From assembly GCA_965153355.1 (NCBI GenBank), contig OZ231128.1, positions 35,836,001 to 35,900,000 of the forward strand: a DNA stretch of 64,000 bases, read 5' to 3'. The notes beneath the pieces were generated by a model, which had not been told where the DNA came from, did not search any database, and worked only from the letters and a program-made list of their open reading frames with translations. Shown here one piece after another: positions 1 to 10,689 of the stretch (position 1 is its first letter; each line of letters starts with the position of its first letter). Both the position numbers and the translations under genes were made by a program. The DNA comes from Flaccisagitta enflata (taxonomy: Eukaryota > Chaetognatha > Sagittoidea > Aphragmophora).

Positions 1-158
1 TCGTCGAAGTCATTCGCTCCTTCGGTGCAAGTAGAAACGGGGTCGAAAAGGCGCCGGCATCCTTCCATTTCCGCAGTGATGTCGCTCCTCATTGCGCGCA
101 AACGATTCGACCTCGGACACTGATTCAAACCGAAGTGAGATACACGAGATGACGTTGA

Positions 159-326
159 GCGGTCGAGACGGTGTCGTCGTTGCGCGCGGCTGCCATTGTC
201 CAATTTCGTTTTCGGAGGTCGAAGATGGAAAGAATCGAGTCGTTTTTTAAATTGTTGAAAAACTACGCCCACGAGTTTCAACTGGCACTGTCTATGAGCG
301 TCTATCTGACTGACGACTTGTGGTGA
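159..326 (+). CDS. Possible coding exon in CpG-rich left edge
   Basis: The first 320 bases are richer in CpG than anything nearby. A frame is open from 159, with an ATG at 225 (MERIESFFKLLKNY...), and reaches TGA at 324-326. A splice donor reading TG|GTGAAA overlaps the stop at 323, so the exon could instead end at 322. Another short frame is open from base 1 to the TGA at 121. I recognise no family. It may be the edge of a gene to the left, or a promoter or 5' UTR CpG cluster. Coding status is a guess. Confidence 0.2.
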   Translation, partial: AVETVSSLRAAAIVQFRFRRSKMERIESFFKLLKNYAHEFQLALSMSVYLTDDLW

Positions 327-1140
327 AAGAAAGTTACTGATTGGAAAATAGGAAGGCATCGTCTCCGATTCCATAAAAATTTCAATAAACTGAAGAGAGG
401 GGGAAAATGAAAGGGAAAGTGGGCGTTAATGGTGATCAGCAAACGCAAAAGATAACATGAAATCGAGATAGGACACAACAAAGGACAGAAACAGCACATG
501 ACAACATGTTCATCTTCCTCAGAGCCCATGCCACCTGATAATACCTGCCCCTGCCCCGGCCCATCCCATTAAATTCATCCATATCATCCCCATAGTAAGC
601 TGATCGGGCATATAAAAACCATGTTAAAATCCGGCGATAAAAATGCAAAAATGCAAAAGACAAGAATAACAGACCGGAAGACAAGATAAAAACAACGTTA
701 ATAAAAGCAAAGACGCGTCTATAAAACTTACTTTTAGGCCCACTTTTGTTGGTTTCAACCCACAGTCTGTCGATGTCAAACTAACGTTAATTGTCCGTTC
801 ATAAGTTTATCTGCAACAAAAAGATGAGAGATTATTGAAATTAGTGAATTCCAAGGGCGCATTCAATCAATCACGAAAATCAATCAATCACTTTAGGAAG
901 CAATGCCGTAAATAAATAAAACGATCAATCCAAAAGTGGATGACACGAAGACGAGTTACGTATGTTTGTCTACGTAATAAAAACAAATGGCACAAAATAC
1001 AAGGCGCAACCATATGGTTACCCATCTAGCGTTCATTATAAAAAATGGCAAGAAACAAAAGACGCTGGCATTGAATAAAAGGAAAAGAAGAAAAGCCAAA
1101 AGCACGCAAAAGAAACAAAAGCACACATACTTAATAAACG
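327..1140. other. Unique-looking AT-moderate sequence, no gene seen
   Basis: I see no long open frame, repeat unit or splice-flanked exon here. It could be intron or intergenic DNA. Confidence 0.5.
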
Positions 1141-1350
1141 GACGGACATACATTTCTAACACCACTACTCCTGCCCAAATGTTAAATAGGCTACCACTAC
1201 CCACCCGCACACGACTTGGATAGCCGTGTCTTCGGTCGTGTTAGTTGTACCAACTCATTTCTATGCTCCGTTAGTTGGTCGGTCAGTCACGCAAAGGTTT
1301 GATGATCCACCTTATGGCCTACTTGGCCTTGTTCTTCTATTTCTCGTGTT
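1141..1350 (+). mobile_element. Degenerate HLE 3' ends
   Basis: Bases 1165-1237 carry the usual HLE 3' part: CTCCTGCCCAAA, CCACCCGCACACGACTTGGA, then a hairpin TAGCCGTGTCTTCGGTCGTGTT-like end. Bases 1270-1345 hold GGTCGGTCAGTCACGCAAAG followed by GGCCTACTTGGCCTTGTTC. That second module also occurs at 3550-3640 and 40440-40570, so it is a sub-type of the same family. Confidence 0.5.
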
Positions 1351-1475
1351 TCGACGCACCCACGCTCCCGCATTCACCGTCGCTTTTCCAAGAGGCCTCT
1401 TTTCCATAATTTCCACGCCTTCGTCCGCGGCTCAAATCTTTTTTTCCTCCTTTTTTTTACGTCCTCCTCCGTTTT

Positions 1476-1856
1476 TAGTCGCGTGCTACGCGACTCTACA
1501 ACCCGCTTTGTCGGTTGGTCGGTTGGTGGGGCCGTTTTTTACTTTTTCAGCGTTTTTAAGCTTTTTGGGCTCACAGCTCCCTCCCAAATACCATTATAAG
1601 TCATTATAAGTCATTTTAAGTCATTTTAAGTCATTCTAAGTCATTTCAAGTCATTCTAAGTCATTTTAAGTCATTTTAAGTCATTTTAAGTCATAAAAGT
1701 TATATTAAGTCACTAAAGTCAATAGGGTCAATATGGTCATTAAAGTCATTTTAAGTCATTTATGTCATTTCAGGTCACCTTGAGTCATTTAAACTCAATT
1801 TAAGTCATCTTATGCTATTTATGTCCAGCACGCGACTTATACGTGTTGGCCTTGTT
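1476..1856 (+). mobile_element. HLE copy with AAGTCATTTT minisatellite core
   Basis: The copy starts with the hairpin GTCGCGTGCTACGCGAC (1478-1494), then CTCTACAACCCGCTTTGTC and a short GGTTGGTC run. It then turns into a 10-bp minisatellite (AAGTCATTTT and variants) from about 1590 to 1815. It ends with CACGCGACTTATACGTGTTG and GCCTTGTTTT. Copies at 2797 and 57968 have the same ends and the same core. Confidence 0.7.
1590..1815. repeat. 10-bp minisatellite (AAGTCATTTT)n
   Basis: About twenty tandem, slightly varied copies of AAGTCATTTT lie inside the HLE at 1476-1856. The repeat drifts towards AAGTCATT, TAGGTCA and similar at its right end. Confidence 0.85.
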
Positions 1857-2000
1857 TTTTCTAACATCCTCCTCTTCTCTTTTATGTTTCGTTCCCTCTG
1901 ATTTCCTTCTATTGTGTGTTTGGAGAATTGGAAATTTTTTCCCCCTCTTCCTCTCTTTCTCGCTGAAATGTTTCCCAGCGTTTTCAAGCTTAAAGAAAAA

Positions 2001-2787
2001 ATAGCAGCCCAAAGGCAGTAAGTGGTCAGCGGTACCCGTGCCCTGCTTGAGTAGAAAGTGATTTAGGTTGAGAGGGAGCAGGGCAGCGGCCCCGAAGGGG
2101 ACGAAGTCCTGTAGAACACAGGGGGAATCTGTCCGTCCGTCCATCCGTCCGTCCATCCGTCCGTCCGTCCTTCTGGAGCTTCTTTCTGTCTAGGATGCCA
2201 TGTTATTCAAATTTTCATTGAATACCATGGAGAAATGACAAAAGGCAGTATATGGACAATGGTACCCTTGCCCTTATTGTATAGTTTGTAAGTTGAGGTA
2301 GGAGCAGGCCAGGATCCGGGTCTCTGAGGCCAGAATCTGAAACTCAGAGACCAATTTCTTGGTCTCAGAGGCAAGGATTTCAGTCTCTGAGGCCAGGATT
2401 TGTGCCTCTGAGATTAGGATTTAGGTCTTTGAGGCCAGAACCTAGGTCCTGTAGATCAGAATCTGGGTCCAAAAGGTCATGATCTGGGTCTCTATGGCTA
2501 GGATGTGGGTTTTAAGAGCCCAAATCTAAGTTTAAGGGGCCAAAATGATAGAACTCAGGCCAGATATGGCCCATTTTGCCTGGTCTTGGGCCATTTTGCC
2601 TGGATTTGGCCCATTTTGGCTGGATTTGGGCCATTTTGCTTGGATTTGGGCCATACAGTTTGGATTTGGGCCCCAAAGGAGACGAAGCCCTGAGGGTGGG
2701 GCAGCGGGGGGACGGACGTACGGACGGACGGACAGATTCCCCCTGTGTTCTACAGGACTTCGTCCCCTTCGGGGCCGCTGCCCAAAA
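2001..2787. mobile_element. PCE composite element, copy 1
   Basis: It begins ATAGCAGCCCAAAGGCAGTA. Near both ends it carries the same block in inverted orientation: CGGCCCCGAAGGGG (hairpin) next to CCTGTAGAACACAGG (hairpin), then GTCCGTCC or GGACGGAC runs. The inverted block lies at about 2085-2160 and 2710-2785. Between them are a 21-24 bp minisatellite (GGTCTCTGAGGCCAGGATTTG-like, about 2310-2530) and a 20-21 bp one (GGCCATTTTGCCTGGATTT-like, about 2565-2670). No coding capacity is seen, so it is non-autonomous. Confidence 0.7.
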
Positions 2788-2796
2788 ACGCCTTTC

Positions 2797-3306
2797 TGTC
2801 ACGTGCTAAGCCACTCTACAACCCGCTATGTCGGTTGGTCCGTCGGTCGGTCCCTCGACCAGTTGGTCCCACTTTGCTTTTACATAGAATTCGGTATCGT
2901 TTATGTCGTTCTAAGTTTTTAAAAGTTATCGTTAGTTATGATAAGTTTTTTTTTTCTTTTTTTTTTTTTCGTTTTCTGAGGTCATTTTGTGTGATTTTGG
3001 GTCAATTTAAGTCATTTAAAGTCATTCTAAGTTAATTGAAGTCATCTTAGGTCACTTTAGTCGTACTGAATGACTATCAAGAATGTGATTTTATACCATT
3101 TCAATTATTCAAGTCATTTTAAGACGATTAACATCATTGTAGGTCTCCGCAAGTCGTTCAAGTCATTTCAGTCATGTTAGTAACATGAAGTTATCTTCTT
3201 TGAGTATTCGTGACAATTCAGTCATGTTGATTGAGTTGATTGATAAGGGTCAAGTCAATTCATTTCTTTGCGTCTCGCATGCGACTCATAGGTGCTGGCC
3301 TTGTTT
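2797..3306 (+). mobile_element. HLE copy with GTCATT core and poly-T
   Basis: The left end is GTCACGTGCTAAGCCACTCT, followed by ACAACCCGC and GGTTGGTCCGTCGGTCGGTC. The core is a degenerate AAGTCATT minisatellite (about 2890-3200) with T-rich tracts. The right end is CATGCGACTCATAGGTGCTG, then GCCTTGTTTT. Its layout matches the copy at 1476-1856. Confidence 0.6.
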
Positions 3307-3635
3307 TCGGTTTTTTTTTCTTCGTTTTTTTTTTTTTTTTTTGTTTCTCTTTTTTATCAAGATTTAAATCTCTGTTTTTTCTCTCAGATCTAAAAATAAT
3401 ATCTCCCGTTTTAATAAGTTTAAGTTGGCACTGAGCTTCTGTCTCTCCTTCGCCAAGGACAAGATCTTTTTTTAATCATTTTCGATTTTCAAAGAAATCC
3501 TTTTTACGCGCGCCAAAGCAAACGTCTATAAGAGGTCCTAACCGTACGTCGGTCTGTAGGTCGGTCACCCACAGGTTTGACGGTCAACCCGGCCCAAGTG
3601 TTGGCCTACTTGGTCTTGTTCTCTTATGGCTGACT

Positions 3636-3639
<4 letters not shown>

Positions 3640-3709
<70 letters not shown>
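3640..3709. repeat. (CT)n microsatellite
   Basis: Pure CT dinucleotide tract just 3' of an HLE-like module at 3545-3640. Confidence 0.95.
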
Positions 3710-3711
<2 letters not shown>

Positions 3712-3719
3712 ATTACTGC

Positions 3720-4750
3720 TCTTTTGTCAAGCTAACTCAACCTCATCTCAACATTTCCAAATCATCCTTAGAAACCGATCCACCGAAATCCTTCCTGATA
3801 TTTGAGCCACATTTTCAACGTCACCCCATCAACTCAATCTCAATTTGCAACAATTCCATACCCTAACCCTTACCCTAAAATTTCAACCCCCCCATAGTGA
3901 AATTTTCAACATTGCCATCAATTGGCATACTCACATACCACCCTCTCCCCCTTTCCATTTTTTGAGACACCCTCAACACCTTTGCTCAAATTTGTGACAT
4001 CCTCATTCTCATTCTGTCATGTTAATCCCATCTGCTCAAAGTCGCTACATCCTCCACCTCGCCTGTCATCCTCATTAAAGACTCTTCATCCCTTTTGCTG
4101 TTTAAATTCGCAACTCACTTTACTTCACCCATCTTCTTCACCTCCTTTGCTCTTATTTGCCACCTTCAACAAAACCCAACCCTTAAACTCCCCACTAAAA
4201 CTTTGCAACAACCTCCACCTAACCCCATCATTTCCCATTTCCCATTCCCATTCCCATTTCCCACCCTCCACCTAACCCCATCATTTCCCATTTCCTTTTC
4301 CAATATTGGCAACAACCTCCACATCAACACCTTTTCTCAAATTAGGGATACTCACCCCCCTCTTAATATTGACCTCCTTTCAAAGTTTGCAGTACCTTCC
4401 ACCTCATCCCATCATCTTAAATCCTTTCCCAATATACTACCTCCAAATGAGTGATAATTTCTACCCCTCCCCCCTCTCCATCTAAACCTCATTTCTAAAT
4501 TTGCAATACCTTCCACCTCATCCCATCCTCTTAGCTTTGATCAAACAAGTGATACTATCTACCCCTCCCCCCTCTCCATCTAAACCTCATTTCAAAATTT
4601 GATTTACCGGCCACCTAATCCCATCACCCTAGCAATCATCCTGGCAATACCCTCATCTTCACCCCCGTTGCTCAAATCTGCGATATCCTGTAGACCTGTA
4701 CCTTACCCCATCTTCTCAACTTTTTTTCTTTTTCCAAATTTGCGACAGGC
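3720..4750. repeat. Degenerate pyrimidine-rich tandem repeat
   Basis: A phrase such as CACCTCATCCCATCATCTTA, CAAATTTGCAATACCTTCCA and TACCCCTCCCCCCTC recurs at irregular spacing across about 1 kb. This suggests an old, diverged tandem array. Open frames through it are low complexity and I do not believe them. Confidence 0.5.
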
Positions 4751-4880
4751 TTCCTCAGGTCATTTTCGTTTAGGTGAGTTCGTAAGAAAGGTCGTCTTCC
4801 GCGAAGAAAAGGAGATTTGGCGAGATTTTCTTTTTGGGATCTTCGTTGATCTCATATGTTTTTCTTTCTGCCTTCTCTTT

Positions 4881-5027
<147 letters not shown>

Positions 5028-5352
5028 TGATTGTTGATCTGTTCTCTCAATTCGGTGTCTGTCTGTGTTTCAGTTTCTCTGTCCGTCCATTTCATTGTCT
5101 ACCCGCTACTGTGTGACCGGCTTTTTTCTTCTGTGTGTATGTGTGTCTCTGTGTCTCTGTGTCATTTGTGTCTCCCTAACTCTCTCTCTCTCTTTGTCTC
5201 TTTCAATATTGAGATTGCCCACATCAAGACAGGGCAATAGAAGAAAGATATCAGGATAAAAAAGTTATCGAGAGCAGTAAGATATCAAATTGTTGAACAC
5301 AAGCAAAACAGACTTGTCCATTTCATTATTAAAATCTACAAAAAAGCAATAA

Positions 5353-5479
<127 letters not shown>

Positions 5480-5700
5480 CGGTTATGTTGATTGATGGGT
5501 TTGATGCGCTGTCGTTTAGACGAGATTTTACGGATGAAAGAATTCTTTTTCTCTGGATACATGCCAAGAACTTCTGGGGCTCTCTGTTAGATAGGAATTG
5601 GCTTCAAATTTCATCTACTTGTTCTTGGATTAGAGATTCTGTCGGTCACTTTAAGTTTGAACTCGAATCTACCCTTTTAGAGAATGGTTGCTAAACAACG
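5480..5700. other. Unassigned 69-codon open frame beside the AAC tract
   Basis: An open frame on the + strand from 5485 to 5694 has a mixed amino-acid composition (for example DGFDALSFRRDFTDERILF). I recognise no domain, and there is no clear acceptor or donor. It may be chance or a TE remnant. Confidence 0.15.
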
Positions 5701-5779
5701 TTGCCCTTGTAAAGTTTGTTGAATTTCGGTCACATGCGCACATAACAATCATTTGCCCATGACTACGGTTGGTGAGCAG

Positions 5780-5949
5780 TTACTTACCAGGAGGGCCGTT
5801 CAGAACAAGTCCGTCGTAAAATCAGGTTGAAAATTGTAATATGAATGGACAGAGACGTTTAGGGCCGCGGTTTGGTCGTCCCCGACCATAACGCGAACTG
5901 TCTCATTTAATAACTGTCCATGTTGGGAAATAAACGCGTTAGATTCTGA
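5780..5949 (-). pseudogene. Coding-like relic with apparent 1-base frameshift
   Basis: Read on the minus strand, the frame from 5949 down to the TGA at 5800-5802 is protein-like (NAFISQHGQLLNETVRVMVG, then DDQTAALNVSVHSYYNFQPD). Near the T run at about 5815 the next frame takes over sensibly (FYDGLVLNGPPG) and ends at a good donor, CTG|GTAAGT (GT at 5787-5786), or at TAA 5782-5780. This looks like one lost base in a T run, although two separate exons cannot be excluded. I do not recognise the family. Confidence 0.3.
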
Positions 5950-6560
5950 TTATACTATCTTCACAATAGAAATCTTTACACTTTGAAAATAAGTTCATTT
6001 ATTGATGTGAAAATGGATACAAATCGATCGTGGAGCCATCAATGTTTAGTGTGAGCCCCATTTGACTGAATTACAGCCGCCATTTATCGGGGAAGTGTTT
6101 TGAAGCGGTTTTAAGCTATTTTGGGGTGGTGGCCTTAAATACCATTCTCGCCACTTTTTTGATCCCCTTTCTTCGCTACATTTATACTTATAGCTACAGA
6201 GAGACTCAACAAATCATTGAAAAATTGGTGACATAAATGAAGCTCTTCAAATTTGCAAATTTGCAAATTTGCAAATTGCATCTGTCTAGCTCAATTCGTA
6301 TAGAAGTTATTCAAGAAAGAGTTAGATAATATCATTTGAACATAGTGTAAAAATGGTAAACGCGAAATTGAAAGATTTCATTCAAAGTTGAATAACTTTT
6401 GAACGCATTGATTTAGAGAGATGCGGTTCGCGTCAATAGCTTGCAAATTTGAAGGGCTTTAATATGGCCACCAATTTTTTAAAGATTGGGCTATTGTGAA
6501 GAGATGATAGGAGTCCCCTGAATTAGGCTCAAAATGTTTGTTTCTCTTACACTAGTAGCC
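5938..6560. mobile_element. Foldback repeat
   Basis: The two halves are imperfect inverted copies. AAAAATTGGTGACATAAATG (about 6219) pairs with ATATGGCCACCAATTTTTTA (about 6461). Near the centre, GCATCTGTCTAGCTCAATTC pairs with a segment around 6400, and GTTATTCAA pairs with TTGAATAAC. CTATCTTCACAATAG at about 5955 pairs with CTATTGTGAAGAGATGATAG at 6491. No coding capacity is seen. Confidence 0.5.
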
Positions 6561-6583
6561 AAAAAACGGCCTTGTTTAACCAG

Positions 6584-6602
6584 TTACACTCTCTCTCTCA
6601 TC

Positions 6603-6678
<76 letters not shown>
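6584..6678. repeat. (CT)n microsatellite
   Basis: Long CT tract with a few early interruptions. Confidence 0.95.
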
Positions 6679-6681
<3 letters not shown>

Positions 6682-6790
6682 CGTCTTGACGTCTGTTGGT
6701 GTTCTCCCTGGTTGGTTTCCATGCGCCTCACGATCATTCGGTCTTTTCCGCCTGTCTCCGACTCTGTTCCTCTCCTTGTCTCTCTTTCTA

Positions 6791-6992
<202 letters not shown>

Positions 6993-7329
6993 GGTCCCAA
7001 GACCGACTCCAATTTGTTTTTCATCTCATTTGCATTTTTAAGACCGGAAGTGGGAGAGCGAAAGGCGACGAGGAGGAGGAAGAGGATAGATGAGGAGGAG
7101 GAGGAAGATGAGGAGGAAGAGGATAGATGCCATCGTGAAAGACGTTTCGACGCAAGAGCGACAAGCATACCCAAGGATTCGAGCTGCTTCCTTCCCTCGT
7201 CTTCGTTACATTTTCCTTGTCTCTGTCTCGATATCTCGGTCTTGGTCTCGGTCTTGGTCTCTGTCTCTATCTCTGTCTCTGTCTCTGTCGCGATCTCTTT
7301 AGCTGTCTTTCTCTCTGTCTCTGCACCGT

Positions 7330-7843
7330 TCGGGTGTGTCAAAATTTAAAAAACTTTTTTGATCAGATCGTCATCATCAAGGAGTGTTGGGACACTAATT
7401 CTAAGGTACTTACCATTTTTGTTTTTCTTAATTTCATTCATCTTCCGTTTTTTTCAAATCTCCATTTAGCCCCTAATTTGTATATTGTAGTGCAGCTGGT
7501 TTTGCACCGGGATTCTTGATCATAAGAATAAAAATCAGAACCCATTTCTTATCTTATTCTTTAATCTAAAAAGAATTGGTCAAAATATTTTACTTTTCAT
7601 AAGAAGAAATAGTAACAAAAAAAACCATAATTTTTTGAATCATATATCAGTCTCATTTTCAACAAAACTGGGTAGAGTCGCTAAAAGTATATATATTTTT
7701 GACAATCTTTACTCGCGCTAAAAAAACGGAAGATAATTGAAATTAAAAAAAATAAAAATGGTAAGTGTCTTGTAATTAGTGTCTTCACACTCCCTGATGA
7801 TGATGAGCTGATCAAAAGACCTTTTATATATTGACACACCCGA
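7330..7843. mobile_element. Foldback MITE with 9-bp target duplication (Mutator-like)
   Basis: The terminal inverted repeats begin TCGGGTGTGTCAA (7330) and end TTGACACACCCGA (7843). The arms stay complementary inwards, for example GGTACTTACCATTTTTGTTT against AAAAATGGTAAGTGTCTTGT, and ATCATCAAGGAGTGT against ACACTCCCTGATGAT. The element is flanked by an exact 9-bp repeat, CTGCACCGT, at 7321-7329 and 7844-7852. A 9-bp duplication is typical of Mutator-like transposases. The 514-bp element has no coding region. The flanks rejoin as an uninterrupted GTCTCT-type microsatellite. Confidence 0.8.
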
Positions 7844-7984
7844 CTGCACCGTTTCTGTCTCTGTCTGTCCTGTCTTTGTCCCTTTTCGGACCCTTTTCTA
7901 CTTTTACCCTAACTCAACGTTAGGTCTGAGACCATGCTTTTCTCTGAGTCTGGAACTCCGGTTCCACTTGTCGTTCTGATTTTG

Positions 7985-8400
7985 TCAAGTATGCTACTTA
8001 CGTATTAATGTATTTGCCTATTTGCCCGCTATCAAAGCTACCTTTAAGTCAAATAGTAGGCCACTAAACACACTGTTCCCATACAGCGACTTAATCAGAC
8101 TTGAGTGTCTGGGTTGGCGATTGATTGGAAGGTGTTCTCCAATGCTATGGGAACATCAGCCACTATCTGCTAAGTTTTTTGGAAAGCAAAATTTTCGTAA
8201 AACACCCCTTGCTGCCTGGAATGAAAACAGGTTAGGTGGTGGCTGCTTTTTTTTCATAGTTTACCTTGTTTTGTTCATAACTACCTAACAGATTGATCAA
8301 AATACCTGGGATTGGACTCGTTTTCAAGATATTTTAAAGTAGATTGCGAAAAATACACAAAAAATGGGTTGTCACCTTGCAAAAGCGCTCTCGAGGCTGT
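7985..8400. repeat. Dispersed repeat, inverted copy of 13700-14060
   Basis: ACTGTTCCCATACAGCGACT at about 8071, with its neighbours, is the reverse complement of AGTCTGACTAAATCGCTGTA plus TGGGAACAGT near 14008. The match continues outwards with indels over roughly 350 bases. I see no ends or coding region, so the class is unknown. Confidence 0.5.
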
Positions 8401-8452
8401 CAAAAGAGACCTAAATGGCTTGAATTGTCAAAAATGACAAGTTCCATGATCT

Positions 8453-8774
8453 TTAGTCGCGGACATGCGACTTTATACCTTGCCATGTTGGTCGGTAGGT
8501 CGGTCAGTTGGTTGGTAGGTCAGTCCGTCCGTCTGTCACATTTTTGAATTCTGAGTGTTTTTAGTTGCGGACACGCAACTCTATAAGAGGCTTTGTCCGT
8601 CCGTCCGTTGGTGGTTGGTCCGTCGGTCCGTCACGCTCGAGTTGAAAAGTGGGAAAACGCGCATTCTCGCCCCTGCCCACCCGTCCGCAACTGGTGGCCG
8701 TGTATCCGGCCTTGTTTGCATTACTGCTCCTGCCCAACCATCTGTGACTGGATTGCCGTTTATTCGGCCTTGTT
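8453..8774 (+). mobile_element. HLE sub-type A interrupted by sub-type B
   Basis: The outer element starts TAGTCGCGGACATGCGACTT at about 8455 and ends GCCGTTTATTCGGCCTTGTT at 8774. An intact sub-type B copy sits inside it at 8562-8716: TAGTTGCGGACACGCAACTC, GTCCGTCC run, CGAGTTGAAAAGTGGGAAAA, CCCCTGCCCACCCGTCCGCA, then the TATCCGGCCTTGTT end. The outer copy resumes after it with CTCCTGCCC. Sub-type B is therefore younger here. Confidence 0.65.
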
Positions 8775-8777
8775 ACT

Positions 8778-9262
8778 TGCTTGCTACGCGACTCTACACC
8801 CTGCTTTGTCCATCCTCCGGTTATTTGATCAGTCCATCACGTTTTACTTTTTATGTGCGTCCTCGCATATCTATAAGAAGTCATGTCCGTCAGTTGGTCC
8901 ATTGATCTGTCTGTTGGTCACACAATCCTTCAAACCACGTAAAACGGCCAATTCCGATGTCTTTCATTGTTCCTTTTACCTCCATCGCTTTCTCTCTAAT
9001 TCATTCTCTCTCATTCATTCATTCATTCATTCATTCATTCATTCATTCATTCATTCATTCATTCATTCATTCTTTCATTTATTCATTCATTCATTCATTC
9101 AGTCATTCAATAATAACGTTCATTTACATAATCAGCAAAGCGTACATATTGGCCATAACTTACACTTGTTTTATGTTTTTGCAGTCCCATCCTACCCAAA
9201 TGTTAGGCTGAGATGCAGCCCTTGCACGGCGTCTTGTGTGGCCGCGTATACGGCCTTATTTT
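8778..9262 (+). mobile_element. Two stacked HLE 5' ends with (ATTC)n core
   Basis: CTTGCTACGCGACTCTACAC at about 8781 and CGTCCTCGCATATCTATAAG at about 8855 are two successive HLE 5' ends, each followed by GTCC/GGTC repeats. An (ATTC)n tract fills about 9000-9110. The region closes with TGGCCGCGTATACGGCCTTA at about 9240, a diverged HLE 3' hairpin. Confidence 0.45.
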
Positions 9263-9289
9263 TGACGGAATGAATACAAAAATGCTGCT

Positions 9290-9480
9290 CAAAACCTTGA
9301 AATTCTTGTTTCAGTCGCACAACACCTTCCAACTCGATCACCATGACAGACAGACGGATGGACCGATGGACGGACGGATGGATTAAGCCTCGTATAGAGT
9401 TGCGTGTCTGCAGCTAATAACATGAAGAGCAAATTGTGACCAAGTGGGGTGTAGAGTCGCATAGCACGCAACTAAAAAAT
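9290..9480 (-). mobile_element. HLE 3'-to-5' remnants, reverse orientation
   Basis: CAACTCGATCACCATGACAG and a GGAC/GGAT run lead to GAGTTGCGTGTCTGCAGCTA (sub-type B end, about 9397-9416). Then GTGGGGTGTAGAGTCGCATA and GCACGCAACTAAAAAA follow (sub-type A end, about 9449-9478). Confidence 0.5.
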
Positions 9481-9593
9481 TCTGCTACGCGGCTGCTTGC
9501 TTGTAGGTGGAATTCTGTAAAAAGTGCTTGCTTGTAGGTGGAATTCTGTAAAAAGTGGGTCTGTTAATGAATAAGTGAATGAATAACCATGAG

Positions 9594-10171
9594 TGCAATA
9601 AAAATGGCCGATTTTTCAACAGCTTTGAGCAGAGGTTTTGGTCAAAAGATTCTTGGGACCATCCTAAAATTCATGCATTGTAGAAAGATATCAAAATTAT
9701 CTTTCATTTGAGTCCATGCAGCAAATTTTTTCTCAATTCTTTTAGAAAATATGACAGATTAAGGGCTAACAACTAAATTGCCACCTCATGAAAAAAGGGC
9801 TGAATTTGTCACTCGGATTTTCTGAAATGTTTTAGATGAGTAAAAATGATAGAAGATCTTAATCGATTTCAATGAAATTTTAGGGGCTAGTTGACCTATA
9901 TTTGCCCCAATATCAATTCAATTTTGATCAATATCGGGCAATGTATTCTGTGATTTTTTATGGAACTTTGTAAAGACACCATGGGCAGTTTCAAAATTAA
10001 GGGGTTTTGCTAATCTTAGTCTCATTTGCATATTCATTGAGTTAGTGGTCCCACAAAAGTTTCAAATGAAAGATCTTTTGAAGGGCTTTCAAGGTGTCAT
10101 GAATTTTGCTATGTTCAGATGAATTTTTGATCCTTTACAGACCTTTCAAAAATCGGCCATTTTTATTGCAC
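9594..10171. mobile_element. Foldback MITE
   Basis: GTGCAATAAAAATGGCCGAT at about 9594 is inverted at about 10152 (AATCGGCCATTTTTATTGCA). The match extends a few bases outward into ACCATGAG and CTTATGGT. Internal sequence is AT-rich and non-coding. Flanking GAATGAAT repeats lie on both sides, so the insertion is in a tetranucleotide microsatellite. Confidence 0.6.
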
Positions 10172-10430
10172 TTATGGTTAAATGAATGAACAAACCAATG
10201 AATAAAAAAACAAATGAATGAATTGATGAACGAGTGAATAAATGAACAAATGAAGGAATATTCACAAAGAGGAACAGAATAATAATTGATGGCGCTTTCA
10301 AAAAAAATGAACTGACTGACAGACAAACCTATCAAAAATGGACAGACCAAGAGGCTTGCTATACAAAGAACAAGCAAATGGACTCAACCTCATTTACATA
10401 TGCGATGATTTCATGATTTTCAGAGGTTAA

Positions 10431-10650
10431 TAGCAGCCCAAAGGCAGTAAGTGGTCAGCGGTACCTATGCCCTGCTGGAGTAGTATGTGTTTCAGGTTGA
10501 GGAGGAGCAGGGCAGCTGCCCTGAAGGGGAGCAGGGCAGCGGCCCCGAAGGGAAGAAGTCCTATAGAACACTGGGGGAATCTGTCTGTCCATCTGTCAAT
10601 CCTTCCATCCGTCTGTCCATTTGTCCTGTCTGCCTGCCATGTTATACAAA
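10431..10650. mobile_element. PCE composite element, copy 2 (5' part)
   Basis: It begins TAGCAGCCCAAAGGCAGTAA and includes two copies of GAGCAGGGCAGC, then CCCCGAAGGG, GTCCTATAGAACACTGGGGG and a GTCC/ATCC run. The copy at 10690 follows directly, so this one lacks an obvious inverted right end. Confidence 0.6.
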
Positions 10651-10689
10651 CTCTAATCAAATAGCATGGAGAAATGACAACAGGTCGCC

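Noticed and set aside
3861-3885. Telomere-like CCCTAACCCT motif
   Set aside because: Only two imperfect units inside a C-rich degenerate repeat, so not a telomeric array.
8555-9273. Frames rich in RSVGWLVGRS or SVRPSVRP
   Set aside because: They are translations of the GGTC/GTCC microsatellite in HLE copies and recur wherever the element does, in both strands.
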